Source of the DNA: Palleronia pontilimi
Lineage (GTDB): Bacteria > Pseudomonadota > Alphaproteobacteria > Rhodobacterales > Rhodobacteraceae
DNA: 64,000 bases
Reading direction: 5' to 3'
Assembly: GCF_016412875.1 (NCBI RefSeq)
Contig: NZ_JAEKPD010000002.1
Location: 310,001-374,000 of the forward strand
Part shown: piece by piece, positions 15,001 to 30,000 of the stretch
Layout of the letters: every line of letters begins with the position of its first letter
Numbering within the stretch: position 1 is the first letter of the stretch
The notes under the pieces: generated by a model
Database searches by the model: none
What the model was told of the DNA's origin: nothing
What the model saw: the letters and a program-made list of their open reading frames with translations, nothing else
Position numbers and translations under genes: made by a program

Positions 15001-18000
15001 CCACGTCGCCGCTGGCCGTGATCGACCTGCGCAGCGTCGACGAGACGCAGCGCGGAACGCTGGACATCACCGCCACCGGAACATCCGAGGCGCGCGCCGA
15101 AAGCCGGGGCTTCAGCTTCTCGGGGCTGGTCGACGTGTCGCTGACCACCGCCATCGCCGACATGCAGGGCAAGACCCGCGCCTATATCGGCGACTACACC
15201 GATCTTTATGCCGGCGCGGTGAACTTGAAGGCGTCCGAAGCCGCCGCGGCCGCAAACGCGACCGTCACATCGACCGGGTTCGGCGTGCTGGCGGACGTGG
15301 ACGATCTGGAAGCGCGGGCGACCGCCAGCCGCGTGACCGAAACCTTTGTCGGCGACAATTCCAAGGTCGATCTGGGGAACTTTGCCCTCGTTGGTGAGGC
15401 GACGACCCAGACCGGTGCGGCCATGGCCAACGCGACCGTCACCGCCACCGGCGGCTCGCTGGGCGTGTCGGCCAGCAACATCCGCACGGTCGCCATCGTC
15501 GGGGGCCCGGACGAGCTGGACGGCACGCCGCGCTCGACGACCCGCGCCTATATCGGCAACGCCACCGAGTTCGACGCGGGCGCGGTCACGCTGACCGCGA
15601 CCTCGGATGTGTCGGTTAAGGCCGATATCACCTCGGCCAAGGCGGGAGGGATCGCCGCCGTGTTGATCAGCGACATCAAGGCCCGCGCCGATCACGATAC
15701 GGAAGTCTTCATCGGCGACGGCTCGACAGTCACGCTGACCGGACTTCTGGCGATGACGGCGACCGGCACGTCGACCGCCGTACCGCAATCCAACAGCACC
15801 GGCATCGCCGGGGGCGTCGCGCTCGCCGAAAGCACCGTCAGCACCGAGATCGGAAGCGACACGCGCGGCTATATCGGCGAGGGCGGTTTCACCCAGGCGA
15901 CAGGTATCTCGATCCAGGCGATCGGCACGAACACGGCCACCGCGGCGGCACTGAACTTCGGCGGCGCGATCCTGGCGACCGTTGACAGCCTGGACGCGCG
16001 CGCGCTGGACGAAGGCAAGGCCGAAATCCGCCTTGGTGCCGAGCAAGCCGACGGCACCCAGGGCACCACGATCATCAAGACCACCTCGGGTGGGATCGAC
16101 CTGGACGCGGCGCTGACCTCGAACGTGACGGCGACGGCCAAGTCCACCGGCGTCAGCCTGGCCGTCGACAGCGGCACCACGATAACCCGCGCCGAAAACA
16201 AGGCGATCGTGACCGGACGTATCGGCGGCAATGTCCAGGTGACATCCGCTGCGGGCTTCGACATGCAGGCCAAGCTGCTCGGCAAGGCGGTCGGTACGGC
16301 AACCACCGTTTCGGTCAGCGGCGTTGCGCTGAGCAGGGCCGACACCGACGTGGATTTTGACGCCCAGGTGAATTTCACCACGGGTCGAGGCGGCTTCATC
16401 AACGCGGCCCAAAGCGTCAACCTGGCAGCCCTTCTGAACCACGATGGATCGAACTTCAAACGCACCAGCGACGGCTTCGGCGCGATCGGATCGGCCAACA
16501 ACGTGACCGGTGGCCTGATCGCGTCCGGCAGGTCGGTCATCGACGTCAATTCGGGCTCGACGGCCACACTGAGCGTCGCGCGCGATCTGTCGATGACCTC
16601 GACTGCGGGCACGGTGAACCTGTCGCTGCGCCACACCAACGAAGCGTTCGGTGCGGCCAGCAACGCGGGCGGCGGCCTGGTGCGGGTTGCCAATATCGAC
16701 TCGCTCGTCACGACCACGGGCGCGTCCACGCTGTCCTTCGAAGGCGACGTGGGCGATGGCACCACGGACGGTGCGGTGGGCCTGAATCTCGACGCCATCG
16801 TGATTTCGGCCACGCTGTCGACCATGTCGGCCAATGGCGGCGGGCTCGGCAACTTCTCGAACGGCCAGGCCGATGCGAACACGTCCCACACGCTGACCGC
16901 CACCTTCGGCGGCACCGGCAGCACGATGAAGGTCGAGAACGACATCACTGGCCTCGCCAAGCTGACGACCGACTCGGACAGCGCGGGACGCTCCAGCGGC
17001 GGCGGCGCCATCTCGGACAGCAGCGTCAGGACGTCGGCCAACGCGTCCGGCACGGTCAACTTCACCGTGGGCAACACCCAGTCCGTCGTCGCGGGCAACG
17101 CGATCAACCTGACCGCCCAGCACGGCGGCGAGGGCGCGGATGTCTCGGACGGCACCATCCAAAGCTTCGACGCAGGCGGTGATTTCATCGAGTTCGGCAA
17201 GCCGCACCTGCTGTCCGACGGCGCCACGGTCACCTTCACCGGCGACAGCGCGGGCGGACTGGTCCAGAACAAGGAATACACGGTCGTCACCCGCAACGCC
17301 ACGTCGGTGCAGCTGGGCTCGACCTTCGGCAGCGGCGCCATCAACACGGCGCGCGACACGATCACCATCCCCGGACACGCCTTCGTGGACGGCGACAGGA
17401 TCGTGTACAACTCGGGCGACAGCGACGTGGTCAACGGGCTGGTCAACGGCCAGACCTACCAGGTCAAGGTCATCGACATCGACACGATCAAGCTGCAGGC
17501 CGACGGGTTCACCGAGGTGACCGACACCTTCACGCGCGGGACCATCGACGACGCGAACAACCGGATCCTGGACGCCAGCACCCCGTTCCAGAACGGTGAC
17601 GTCGTCACCTACCGTCCGGCCGAGCCGCGTCAGTTCCTGTCGTCCTTCGTCGATGCGAACGTCACGCTGGACAATCCGGACACTGACGCGAACGAATTCT
17701 CGGCCACCCAGGACTTCGCGACTTTCGGGCGCATCTTCCTGGAAAACCACGGCTTCCAGAACGGCGACGCGGTGATCTATCGCGCGCTGGATGGCGTCGA
17801 GGTGCCGGGCCTGACGAACGGGGCGACCTACTACGTCATCAACGGCGGCTCGTCCAAGGGCAGCAACGTGCTGGGCGTCGCCTACAATGCCGATGCCAAC
17901 TACATCCGCCTGGCCGCCAGCGCCAACAACGCGATAGGCCGCGATCTCGACCCCGATCCCGACGAGTTCGACTACCAGGGGCCGATCATCATCGGCGTGA

Positions 18001-21000
18001 GCTACGAGAATTCGTTCAGCGGCCACTCGATCGAGGGCGTGGGCGAGGCCCCCTTGAGCACCCTGATCGCGGGCCAGGCCTATTACGTCGTCAACAAGAA
18101 CGCGTCTGGATACCAGCTGTCCACCAGCGCGGGCGGCGCCGCCGTGGCGCTGAACCTGAACGGCAACAGCGCCGGGGGCACCCACAAGCTGGTGCAGGAA
18201 GGCAAGGATCTGCAGGATGGCGGCCCGGCGAGCGGGCAGACGCTGCTCTTCGATCTGACATCGGACCCCAACGCCGACCCCATCTCGGGCGTCTTCGATG
18301 GCGTCGGTGGGGCTGCGGCCTTCGCGGTGCCGTCCTCGGCGGACGGGATCGTCAACAGTTCGGCCGGCGGCGAAAGCATTGGTGTGGCCTGGAACAACGG
18401 CAACGCCCGGACCTCTGCCACGCAGACCGCGGCGACCAATCTCACCGTCGCGGGCGGGGCGTCGCTGAGCGCCAAGAACATAACCCTGAAGACCGAAAGC
18501 AGCATCGGCGCGGTTGCCGTTGCCGATGGCGGCGGCGGCGGATTCATTTCGCTGGACGGCGCGAATGCGACGGCCACCGGCACCAACACGTCGCTGATCA
18601 AGATCAACACCAACGCGATGATCGACGCGACCGAGACGCTGAAGATCCAGGGCAACACCACGTCCTACGTGTCGTCCGTGGCCGAGTCGTCCAGCGCCGG
18701 CCTGGGGGCCGGGACCAACGGCATCGCGTCCTCGACCCTGAACTTCGGCGTCAAGCAGATCATCGACGGCGATCTGACCGCGGGCACGGTGCTGCTGGTC
18801 GAAAACCAGATCGACAACAACGCAAACGCCAGGGCCCAGGCCTTCGGTGGCGGCCTTGGCGTGGACACCAACGTCACGGCGACGTCGACCGTGAGGGACG
18901 CGCCCACCATCGACACCGTGAACTACCTGGGCTCCGAGATCGTGCTGCAGGACGATGCCGATCTGCGCGCCGACTTCATCACCGTCAATTCCGAGGTGAC
19001 GCGCAACCGCTCGAGCGCCTCGACCAACACCACTGCCGGGGGCGCCGGCGGCGTGGCAAGGGCCAATTCCACGTCGTCCATCGACAGCGCGAACGAGGTG
19101 GTGATCGAGGACGGCGTCTTCATCAAGGGCGACGAGTCCGTCCTGATCGAAGCCGCCTATACCAACACCAACAACCGCGCCACGTCGAAGGCCCGGCTCT
19201 ATGCCATCGGCGGATCGACGACCGCGAATTCGACCAACTCGCTGACCCAGGACGTCAAGATTGAAGGCTACTGGGAATCGATCATCGAAACCGCGGACCT
19301 GGACGTGCGCGCCGTGGACACCAATACGTCCAACACGGCCAGACGCGATCCGGGCGGCGTCTATATCGGTCCGAAGAATCGCGGCGGCAGCAGTCCGACG
19401 ACGCTGACCCGCGACATCTTCTGGGAAGCCCACGTCATCCTGGTCGGCGAGCCCGAGCCCTATCTCGAGATCAACGAGGAAGGCCGCATCGTCAAGCTGA
19501 CCAACATCGAGTTCCTGGGCGTCAACAAGGACAAGACGCTCGGCAGCCTTCTGGTCGCCAAGGATCCCACGGACAAGCAGGTGGTGCTCGACGACATCAT
19601 CTTCGATCGCGCCGGGCGGGCGACCTTCTATGCCAGCGACGACGCCACCTACAACTCGGTCGGACGGATCTGGGGCAACGAGGGCCTGATCGAAAGCCAG
19701 CGCTCCTGGGACAGCGTCACCATCATCAACCGCTCCGATTTCGACCTGGTCATCAACCATATCGACGCCATCGACGGTGGCGCGGTGGTCGAAGTGCAGG
19801 TCGATACGATCTATTACGACGGCGACAATTCGTCCAACAACGTCACGCTCGATGCCGACACCATCGGCGGCACCACCACCGCTGCCGACCGGACCTTCGA
19901 ATTCCGTCTCAACCTGTTCTACCCGCAGACCGGCGTCGTGATCCGCAACGAAGAAGCCGTCGACGCCACGGGCGACGCGATCGCGGCCAGCGACATCATC
20001 CTGCTGGGCGGCATCGAAAACACCTTCGGATCGACCACGATCCAGAACGAGCGCGGCAATATCCGCGTGGACGAGCCCGACTTGGTGGTTGCGGATTCCG
20101 ACTTCCCGACGGGCAACGCCAACCCGATCACCACGCCGATCTACGAAGAAGGACTGATCCGAACCAACACGCTGCTGGTCGAAGCGTCAGGCGATATCGG
20201 CAACCAGGATGCCACCGCGGGCCGCAAGGGCTTGGCGGTCGAGCTGCTGCGGATCGAGCACGCGGTGCTCGTGGGCGACCCGCTGGAGACCAAGGAAGTG
20301 TCGCTGGTGGCCGATGCCGGTGGCGACGCGGTGCTCGACATCACGTTCCACGATCGCTCGCGCGATCCGGCCGAAGGCACGTTGCTGACCGTCGAGATCG
20401 AGAAGATCAACGCGGGCGACGATGTGGATGTCGTCATCAACGACAGCAAGGCGGGCACGCTGCCCGGCACGCTGGAAGGCGTCACTGTGCGGACCTATGA
20501 TCCGCCCAACCTGAACACCACGAAAGCCCGCACCGGCAGCTTCTTCCGCTACTGGAGCGGCGACGAAGACGGCGGCGTGGCCTATTACGGCTTCCTGGCC
20601 CGCACCCTTGGCACGGCCGCGGACCCGGTCGACTCGACCTACATCTTCGTGGAAACCCGCGCGGGCGACGACATCGATATCGGTCACGTGACCACCACCG
20701 ATACGTATACCGGTGCCGACAACCGCAGCTACCGCACCACGACCATCGGCGGCACGCCCTATGGCAACCAACTGACTGCGGCGGCGGGGACCACGACCGT
20801 CAACCTGATCGCCTTCACCGATGTCGATCGCGCCAGCGGCAACAACGGCGTCGACGAAGAAGATGGCGGCGCGCAGATCTTCCTGACCACCAACGGTTTC
20901 ATCACCGCGCAGGAACTGGCGGGCGACATGCTTGTGGGCCATATCCACTCGACCGACGGCGACGTCACGCTCTACTCGGGCGCGCGGATCCTCGATGCCG

Positions 21001-24000
21001 ACGGCATCGATACCGTGGACGTCTCGGGCGTCAACATCACCCTTTATTCCGGCGTCGCGACCGGCGCGTTCAACGATCTGCTTGGCGCCGATGACGGCCT
21101 CACGGTCGGCGGGATCACCGGTGCCGGACTGGCCATTCCGAACGGTGTCGCGATCCCGGCGACGGGCGGAATCGGTCTGTCGAACGACTTCCTCGAAACG
21201 AATGTCGACGTGAAGGGGACTGACCCGGCCAAGGGCAACAACCTGGACGCCGATGACGTTTCGGCCGGGACCAATGGCGGGATCTACCTGGACGAACTGA
21301 CGGGCGACATGCGCGTGGGCCTCGTGCAGACGGGCGGCGACGTGTCGCTGCGCACGGTGTCGGGCTCGATCGTGGACCGCGCCGAAGCGGATGCGGATCT
21401 GGCCCCCGGCGCACCCGAGGAGGCGACCGCGGCCGACGTGATCGGCAAAAGCATCAACCTTGACGCCAACGGCATGGGGTCGAGCATCGGCGAGCTGGGC
21501 AACGACCTGGATATCGATTCCAACAACGGCAACGCCGAGGTCGATTTCTACGACGCCGCCGCGCGCGATGCCTCCCTGAACGATCCGTCGCTGAGCGATG
21601 TGGCGCTCGAGGCGTATGCCAACATCTTCCTCGGCGAAACCGACGGTGCGCTGCGCCTGGCGCTGGCGCACGCACTGTACGGCACCATCCGGCTGACCGT
21701 GCGCGAAACCGCGGCCAAGGACGAACACCTTTACCTGATCGACAGCGGGACCGCCAATTTCGCGGAATCCGACCTGCGCGGGCCGGATCTGCAGAACGAC
21801 CAGAGCCGGGCGATCCCCAACGGCACCATCTTCGCCGAGCGCGGATCGGTCACGCTGCGCGTGGGCGACAACATCGCCTTCGACGCCAATGCCGATCTCA
21901 TCGCGGCCCGGGGCATCATGATCTACGGCGATGCGAATTTCGTCGATGACGGTGCCAGCGGCGCAGATCCCGACAGCGCGGGCGCCGACGATTTCGGCAC
22001 CACCATCGTACTGCGCGGCCGCGTGATCGCGGGGGCCGACGTCACGACCTATGTCAACGACGGCCAGAACAGCGCCACCGACAGCGAGCTGGGCTCGGCG
22101 GTCGCGAGCTATGGCGCGCCGCAGCACCGGACGCTGATCTTCGGCAACGATGGCGTGGACCTGATCCAGTTCGGCGATCTCGGCGGCGCGGCCGCGGGCA
22201 TCCAGCAAGGTGATGCGGGCTTCATCTATCTCGGCTCCGAGACGCGCGCCTACGGCTCGCAGACGCTGCCTGCCATCGGCACCGGCGTGCAGGGCAAGAA
22301 CCTGAGCCTTGGCGATGATGGCGAAGACCTGTTCCGCGTCTACTACCTGCAGGACACCGCGACCGTCACGTCACCGTCGCAGCTCGACGTGCTGCAGGCG
22401 CAGGGGCGCGACACGGCAGGGCATACCCTGACGCTGGACGGCCAAGCCGATAGCGACACCTACGAGATCCACGTGCTCGGCTCGAACGCCGATGGCGGCG
22501 ACTCGGTGCGCAACTTCATCGTCAACGCGCTGGATACCGGCGCCGAGGATGACGGCGTGGACGAATTGCAGATTCTGGCCCCGTTCGGATCGACCGGGAA
22601 TCCCGATGGCACGGACGACATCTTCCTGCTGCGCGCCATGCAGGACATCGACGGCGAAAACGTCCATCGCGCGGGCTTCGTGGCCCTGCTGCACGGCACC
22701 GTGTCGACCTACCAGGACATCGTCCAGTTCAACGAGGACAGCGCCGAGGTCGGCCGCATCCAGTACGACAGCGGCATCAACGGCCGCCTGCTGGTCGAGG
22801 GCCGCGAAGGCGACGACAGCTTCTATTCCGACGACGTGACCGTGATCACCACGCTCGATGGCGGTGCGGGTGACGACAGCTTCCAGATCGGCCAGATCTT
22901 CGGCCAGAATCGCAGCATCGACGCCAACATGCTGCCCAACGATGTCTTCCCGGAACTGGTGGCGACGACGCGCGGCTGGCTGTCGCCGGGGTCGTCGGCG
23001 CCGCTGGTGGCGCAGGGTGGATCGGGCAACGACACGTTCCGCGTCTATTCCAACCAGTCCGAGCTGCGGCTGGAAGGCGACGACGACAACGACCTGTTCA
23101 TCATCCGCGCCTTCGCACTTGCCGCGACGACCGATTTCGACTGGAACGGCGACACCTACCAGGCCGGGCTGAACGATCACGTGCCGGACAAGGCCGATCT
23201 GGACGCCGGGGTCGCGGTGATGACGGCGCTCGAAAAGCTGCGGCTCGACGGCGGGCTGGGGATCGACGCCGCCATCGACGCGCTTCAGAACGCCGATGTC
23301 GCGGGCTTCGATATCTTCATCAACGCCGACTGGCGCGCGGACCTGAAGGCGAAGATGGCCGAGAACGGCGCCACGTCCTTCAACATCAATGACGATTTCG
23401 GCATCAACTTCCTGGACCTGATGCTGACCGAACGCACCGACGACGACACCATCGTGCTGGACGAGGACGGCGTCGCGACACCGCAGATCGGACTCGGATT
23501 CTCGGTCGCGCAGGCCCCCGACATCCGCGCGGGCGGCGGCCAGGACGAGGTGCGCTACAACATTAACGCCCCGGTTTCCGTCGATGGCGGCGCAGGCTTC
23601 GACAAGATGGTGATCCTGGGCACCGAGTTCGCCGACGATATCGTCATCCGCGCCGACGGCATCTTCGGCGCCGGTCTGAACGTGCGCTACAGCACCATCG
23701 AGGTGATCGAGGTGGACGGGCTGGAAGGCGACGACGAGTTCTACGTCCAGTCCACCGCCTTCGGCGTCAGCTACCGCGTGATCGGCGGGCTTGGCTCGGA
23801 CGTGATCAACGTCGGCGGCGACGTGACCGAGGACATCGTGACCCGCGAGCTCGAAGGCGCGTCGGGCACGGTGAACCACCTCGTTCGCTCGGACGACGTG
23901 CTCTACGACGGACTGCTCTTCGACGGGTTCGACTACAACGTAGCGCGTGGCGGCGAAGGGCTGGTCGTGATCAACGAAGATGCCACCGGCGACCAGTCGC

Positions 24001-27000
24001 CGGGCCGCACCGTCGTGGGCGAAGAGCTTCTGGCAGCCGACCAATACGCCGACTACTACACCCTGCGACTCGCGCAGATGCCGACGGACGTGGTCTATGT
24101 CACGGTCTCGGCGGCGCGCAGCTTCCAGGAAGAGCGCGGGATCGATCCGCTGACGGGCCTGCCCTACGATCTGAACCCGGGCTTCCTGGACAACGCGGCG
24201 GGCAATGACGGGCTGGGCGACACGGTCTGGCTGAGCGCAGTGGATCCCAACGGTGGCGCGACGCCGGGCGGCGCGTCCATCACCGAAGCCGACTTCCAGC
24301 GGGTGATCGTCGTGAACGGCGTCACCACCTACGTCTCGCAGCGCGCGGTGACTTTCGCCTTCACCGCGGCCAACTTCCAGAACGAGGTCGGCGTCTGGCT
24401 CTTTGCGCCCGACGATGATCGCGCCGAAGGCGACCGCGTCGTCGTGATCCAGCACAGCGTCGTGTCCAACGACGTGGCCTATGACGCCATCGATGTCCGC
24501 AATGTCGAAGCCGAGGTGCGCGACAACGACACGCCGGGTATCAAGGTCCGCGAAGTCGACGCCAGCGGGCGCGACGACGGGCGCACCGTCGTGGTCGAGG
24601 GTGAAAACGGCACGGGCCTCTCCGACGAGATCCGCCTGTCGCTGGCCAAGCCGCCAGCGGTCGGATCCGTCGTGGTCGACCTGGTGGTCGATATCGACAG
24701 CAACAACGCGCTGACCTTCACCAATATCGCGGGTGATACCAACCTGACGCTGTTCGAGACGACCAGCGTGCGCGCGGACGGCAAGGTGGCCATCGGCCAG
24801 ATGACCTTCGACGCCGGGAACTGGGACACCGAGATCCGCGTCGGTGTGGAAGCGCGCACCGACTTCGTGCGCGAGGATCTGGAAATCGCCGTGCTCGAAT
24901 TCGAGCGCAATGCAGCGACCGACGATGCCGATTACATCTTCCCCAACCTGCGCTCGGGCTTCCAGCTGATCGATGTCGAAGTCTTCGACGATGAGACCTC
25001 GGGCGCGGTCGTGCTCGAGACCGGCGGCGACACGGTGCTGATCCCCGACGATGGCACCGGCACCACGGGCCAGGACGACAGCTACGACATTCGCCTGACC
25101 CGCCAGCCCGATGCCGACGTGACGGTGGCGGTGCTGACCGACGGTCTGGCCGACGTGACCGATATCGACGGGGTCGCCGTGACGCCCGACGATTACGTCG
25201 AGATCGGCGGCCTGGTCGCCACGCAGGTCTTCAACGGCAACCTGATCTTCGGCATCGACGGCGGCCAGCTGACGCTGACCCGCGGTGCGGGCTCGGATTT
25301 CGGCAGCTTCCAGGACGAAGGTCTCTTCGGCCAGACGGTCGAACCTTCGGTCCGCTTCGATGGCACCGTGACCTTCGGCGACAACGGCACCAACTTGACG
25401 ATCTCGGGGACCGGTGCCGGGCTCGGCTTCTCGGCGGGCGAGTTGCTGCGCGTCCGCGCGGGCTCGGTCAACGGGTTCGACGCCAACAACGACGACTACA
25501 CCGTGGTGTCGGCCAGCGCCGACCAGGTAGTTCTGGCCGCGCTTCTGGCAGATAGCGACTGGGCGCAGGGCGGAACCGAGGGCGACGTGCAACTGTCGGA
25601 CTTCGCGGTCGTTCCCGGCCAGCGCATCCGGCTGGCCAATGCCGAGCTGTTTGCCGGGATCTTCGACGGTGGGCTGAGCTTCGGCGACGACGGCACCAAC
25701 CTGACCCTGACCGCCGATACGGCGGGCGGCCTGGCGGCCATCGTCGCGGGCGACACGATCCGTCTTGCGGCCCCCGAGGGCAGCGCCAGTGCGGGCAACG
25801 CGGGCACGTTCGACGTACTCGCCAGCGACGGCACCACGATCACCCTTGGCGCGCTGGTCGCCGATGGCTGGGACGCCGATGGCGCGTCCGACGGGGCCAT
25901 CGCGGTCTCGGTCCTGCGCGATACGAACGGGGGCGACTACCAGATCCTGTCGGTTTCGGAAGATGGCCAGACCATCACGCTGACCGCGACCACGGCCGAT
26001 GTTCCGGGCTGGATCGAAGGCGAAACCGACGCGCCCGCGGTCATTTCGGACCTCGCCGAGAACACGATCTTCGCGGGCACCGTGTCCTGGGGCGAAGAGA
26101 CCGACGCCAGGTCCTTCCCGGGCCAGTTCCTCGACCTGGGCGTCGCGGGTGCGACCGAAGGCTGGCTGGCTGACGGTTTCCTCGAAGGCCAGTGGGTCCG
26201 GATCATCGACCTGAACGGGGTCGAGACGGATGTCGAAGCCAAGATCCAGCTGATCCGCGGCGACAATGACAGCAAGGACGCCAAGCTCCAGCTGATCCGC
26301 GTGTCGATCGGCGGCGGTGCCGAGGGCAACCTGTCCGATACCTGGCTTGGCGACGCGACGGCCGACAGCGTCAAGGTGGTCCGCATCGCTGCCGAGATGA
26401 CCTTTTCCGACGGTGACTGGTTCGACCTGAAGAACGTCACGCTGACCGCTGATGCCGATTACATCGTGCCGCCGACCCGCGACGGGGTGAAGATCTTCCC
26501 GGTCTCGACCCATCTTCTGTCGAAGCTGCGCGGCCCGCTTGCGGTCGAAGGCGGCCCGGCGGGCGCCGACCGCTCGCTGACCGCGGGCGTCAAGCTGCCA
26601 GGCGAGGGCGACGATTTCCTGATCGCCATCGGCGCGCAGCCGCCCGAAAGCCAGCAGATCGACGTGCTCAACATCTTCAACGACTCGAGCCTTGCCGACA
26701 CCTCGGGCGTTCTGACCCAGACCACGCTCAGCGGCTTCGGCATGGCCAAGGACCTGAAGTTCGAAAACGTCTCGGGTCCGCTCTTCGGTGAAGGTGCTGT
26801 CCCCCCGGGCGAGGAAACGACCACCATCACCGTTCCCGGCGGCATCAGCTTCGGCAAGGTGAACCTTGGCAGCGGCGGCTTCGATACCGATGGCGGACAA
26901 TCGACCATCGAAGTGCTGAACATCATTCTGGGCCAGGGCAACGACAGGCTGGACATCAACGGCACGCTCGATCCCGCCCCCTTCGTGTCGGCGCAGAACG

Positions 27001-30000
27001 TGTTCGATCTGGCCCAGCCGGGCGCAGATCCGGACGCCGAAGGTGCCTTCGACGCCTATTACACCGTCCGCTCGGACGTGGTCGACTGGAAGGCCGAGGG
27101 CTTCCTGCCCAACCAGGCCGTCACCATCGACCAGGTGCCCGGCGTGATCTTCACCGTGGTCGCAGTGGCGGACGCCATCTACCTGGACGGCGAAGGCCAG
27201 CCCGTGTCGCAGGACGGCGCGTTCCTGCGCGACCCCAACGACAACTCGGTGCTGGTGCTGGAAGCGGTGGGCACGCTCGCCGCCGCGCAAATCGCCGACC
27301 TCGTCGCCGCCTTCGCGGGCGAAGTGCGCCTCGTGGCCGTCGATGCGCTGGTGCTCGACACCTACTCCTACGGCGTCGAAAGCACCGCCAAGGGCGCGGT
27401 GCTGACCGGCATCGACTGGACGGCCGAGGGCTTCCTGGAAGGCCATCTGATCAATATCGGCGGCCAGGACGGCCGCTTCTCGGACGCGGTGCAGTACCGC
27501 GTGCTGTCCATCGACGGCACCCGGATGGAAATCCTGGGCGATCCGCTGGATGCGGGCCCGGCGACCACCAACATCTGGGTCCAGGGACCCCATGGCGGTC
27601 TGACCGTGGTGCATGGCGGCGGCAACCTGCCAGTGCAGACCTTCGGGCTCTACACGACCGAGACCATCGACGGCGCGAACTTCCTGCTGCGCGACGATGG
27701 CCGGGACTGGGCGGGCGACGGCTTCGCGCCGGGCCAGCTGATCTATGTCGAGGGCGAAGACACCACCCGCGAAATCATCGCGATCCTCGACGCGGGCGAC
27801 GTGCCCACCGGCGGCACGGCGTTCGACACGCCCGTGGGATCCGCGGCGACCTGGGGCACCGGATCGGTGCTGGTCCTCAGCGGCGATCCGATCGTGGCGG
27901 TGGATGTGGACGGGGACGGCCGGATCGACCTGCACAAGTCCATCGCCGAGCGGATCGAAGTGTCGGTGACCGTGACGCTGCTGGCCGACGCGCTGACCCG
28001 CACCGACGGCGGCAGCTGGCTGGAGGACGGCTTCGACGCCGACCAGGTGATCTATATCAAAGGCATCCCGGGCGGCTTCACCATCGACAGCGTGACCGCG
28101 ACGACCATCACCCTGAAGGGCGCCGCGATCCACGATTGCGTCATCATTCCCGGCTCGGAAATCACGGTTTATCGCATCGATCTCAGCCGCGATGCCGGGG
28201 CGCAGATCGGCGGCGACCATTTCGTCATCGGACTGGCCGAAGGCGCCGATCCCGAGACCAGCGTGCTGGCCGGGGCCGAAAGCCCGCTGGTGGTCTATGG
28301 CGACACCAGTCAGGACGGCCTGTGGTACGGGGGGCGTCCGGCCGACCGGCTGGGCCTCGAGTTCGGCCCCAAGCCCTTCAACCCGTTCCCGGATCTTGCC
28401 GACGAAGAGAACGAGGATGACGAGTGGGTGTTCCCGCTTGCCAACCCGTTCGACTTCGCGGGCAATGACATCATCGACGCCAGCGCACTCTTCACCCTGC
28501 GCGACCCGCAATCGGTGGGCCTGACCGCCTATGGCGGCGCGGGCAACGACTCGATCATCGGCAGCCAGGCGGGCGACCACCTGGCGGGAGGCTCTGGCGA
28601 CGACACGATCCTGGGCCAGAACGGCACCGATCACATCTACGGCGACAGCGGCGTGAACGTGGACATCCTGACCCGCGCCCTGCAGATCGCCACCGTCGAC
28701 AACAGCCCCGCGCCCACCGTCGATCCGTCGACCGGCGCGTCCGACCAGACCTTCAAGCCGGTCAAGGTCGGCAGCCCCATGCGCGACGACATGGCGGCGG
28801 GCCAGGACGTGCTTTACGGCGACGACAGCATTGCCGGGGTCGATGACGAGACGACGCCGAACATCATCTTCGGCGACCACGGCGAACTGGTCATGTGGGT
28901 CGACGATCCCAACCTGCCGCCGGTGCTGCTGCAGCGCATCCAGACCACCGATCTTGGCCTGGTGCTCGAGATCAACACCAAGGAGTTCCAGAACGGGGCC
29001 GACGACGTGCTGTTCGGCTCGGCAATCGCCGATTTGCTGATCGGTGGTGCCGGAAACGACATGATCGACGGGCGCGAGGGCGACGACCTGATCTTCGGCG
29101 ACCACGTGTCGTTGTCGCAGCGGTTCCTGGATGCCGCGGGCGACCGGACCGACATGCCGACCGACCGGCTGGATTTCACCAGCCTGCGCTTCCAGGCGCT
29201 GGCAGGCGTGCTGATGTATTCGCGCACCGACCGCAACGACCCGAGCCTGATGGGCAACGGGCTGACCCCCGAGACGACGCCCGAATTCCCCTATGACGCA
29301 ACCGGCACGGGCCAGCTGGGCGAGACGAATTCGGGTCGCCTGCTGACCAATGGCATCGCGCAGGTCTACCGCGATCCCACGGGCGCCGAATGGTGGGCCG
29401 CGTTCGACATCGACTACGCCGACTTCCACAGCTTCGCCGTCAACGACGGCGAGATCGGCGAAGGCACGTTCGGCAACGACTACATCGCCGGTGGTGCCGG
29501 CAACGACCAGATCTTCGGCCAGCTCGGCAACGACGTGATCCAGGGCGACGGCTCGATCGACGACGCCGTGGCCGGAATCGCCCATGTGGGTGCGGCGCGC
29601 GTGCCCGACGTGGACGGCATCGGCATCGACGACGCCGTGGGCCCGCTGACCGTCGTCGCCAGCTTCGAGTCGATGACCGACGGCCAGGACTATATCGAGG
29701 GCGGCGGCGGACGCGATGTCATCTTCGGCGGTCTGGGCCAGGACGACATCGTCGGAGGCTCGTCCGACTTCTACGGCCTGGTCACGCCCGATCTGCGGCC
29801 CGACAGCGACGACTGGCTGTTCGGCGGCGCGGGCACGCAGATCGACCGCAACAACGGTTTCGACGGCTCGGAAACGGTGGACGCGGTCTATGACCAGAAC
29901 GGCACGCTGATCGGCTATGGCGGCGACATCGTCACCACGGTGGCCACGGCCTATGCCGACAAGCACGGCCGCGACAGCGACGCGATCCTGGGCGACAACG

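Noticed and set aside
14577-19760. Antisense open frame of about 1,727 codons
   Set aside because: It has the same compositional cause. It has no recognisable protein family, and the plus strand carries clear repeats.
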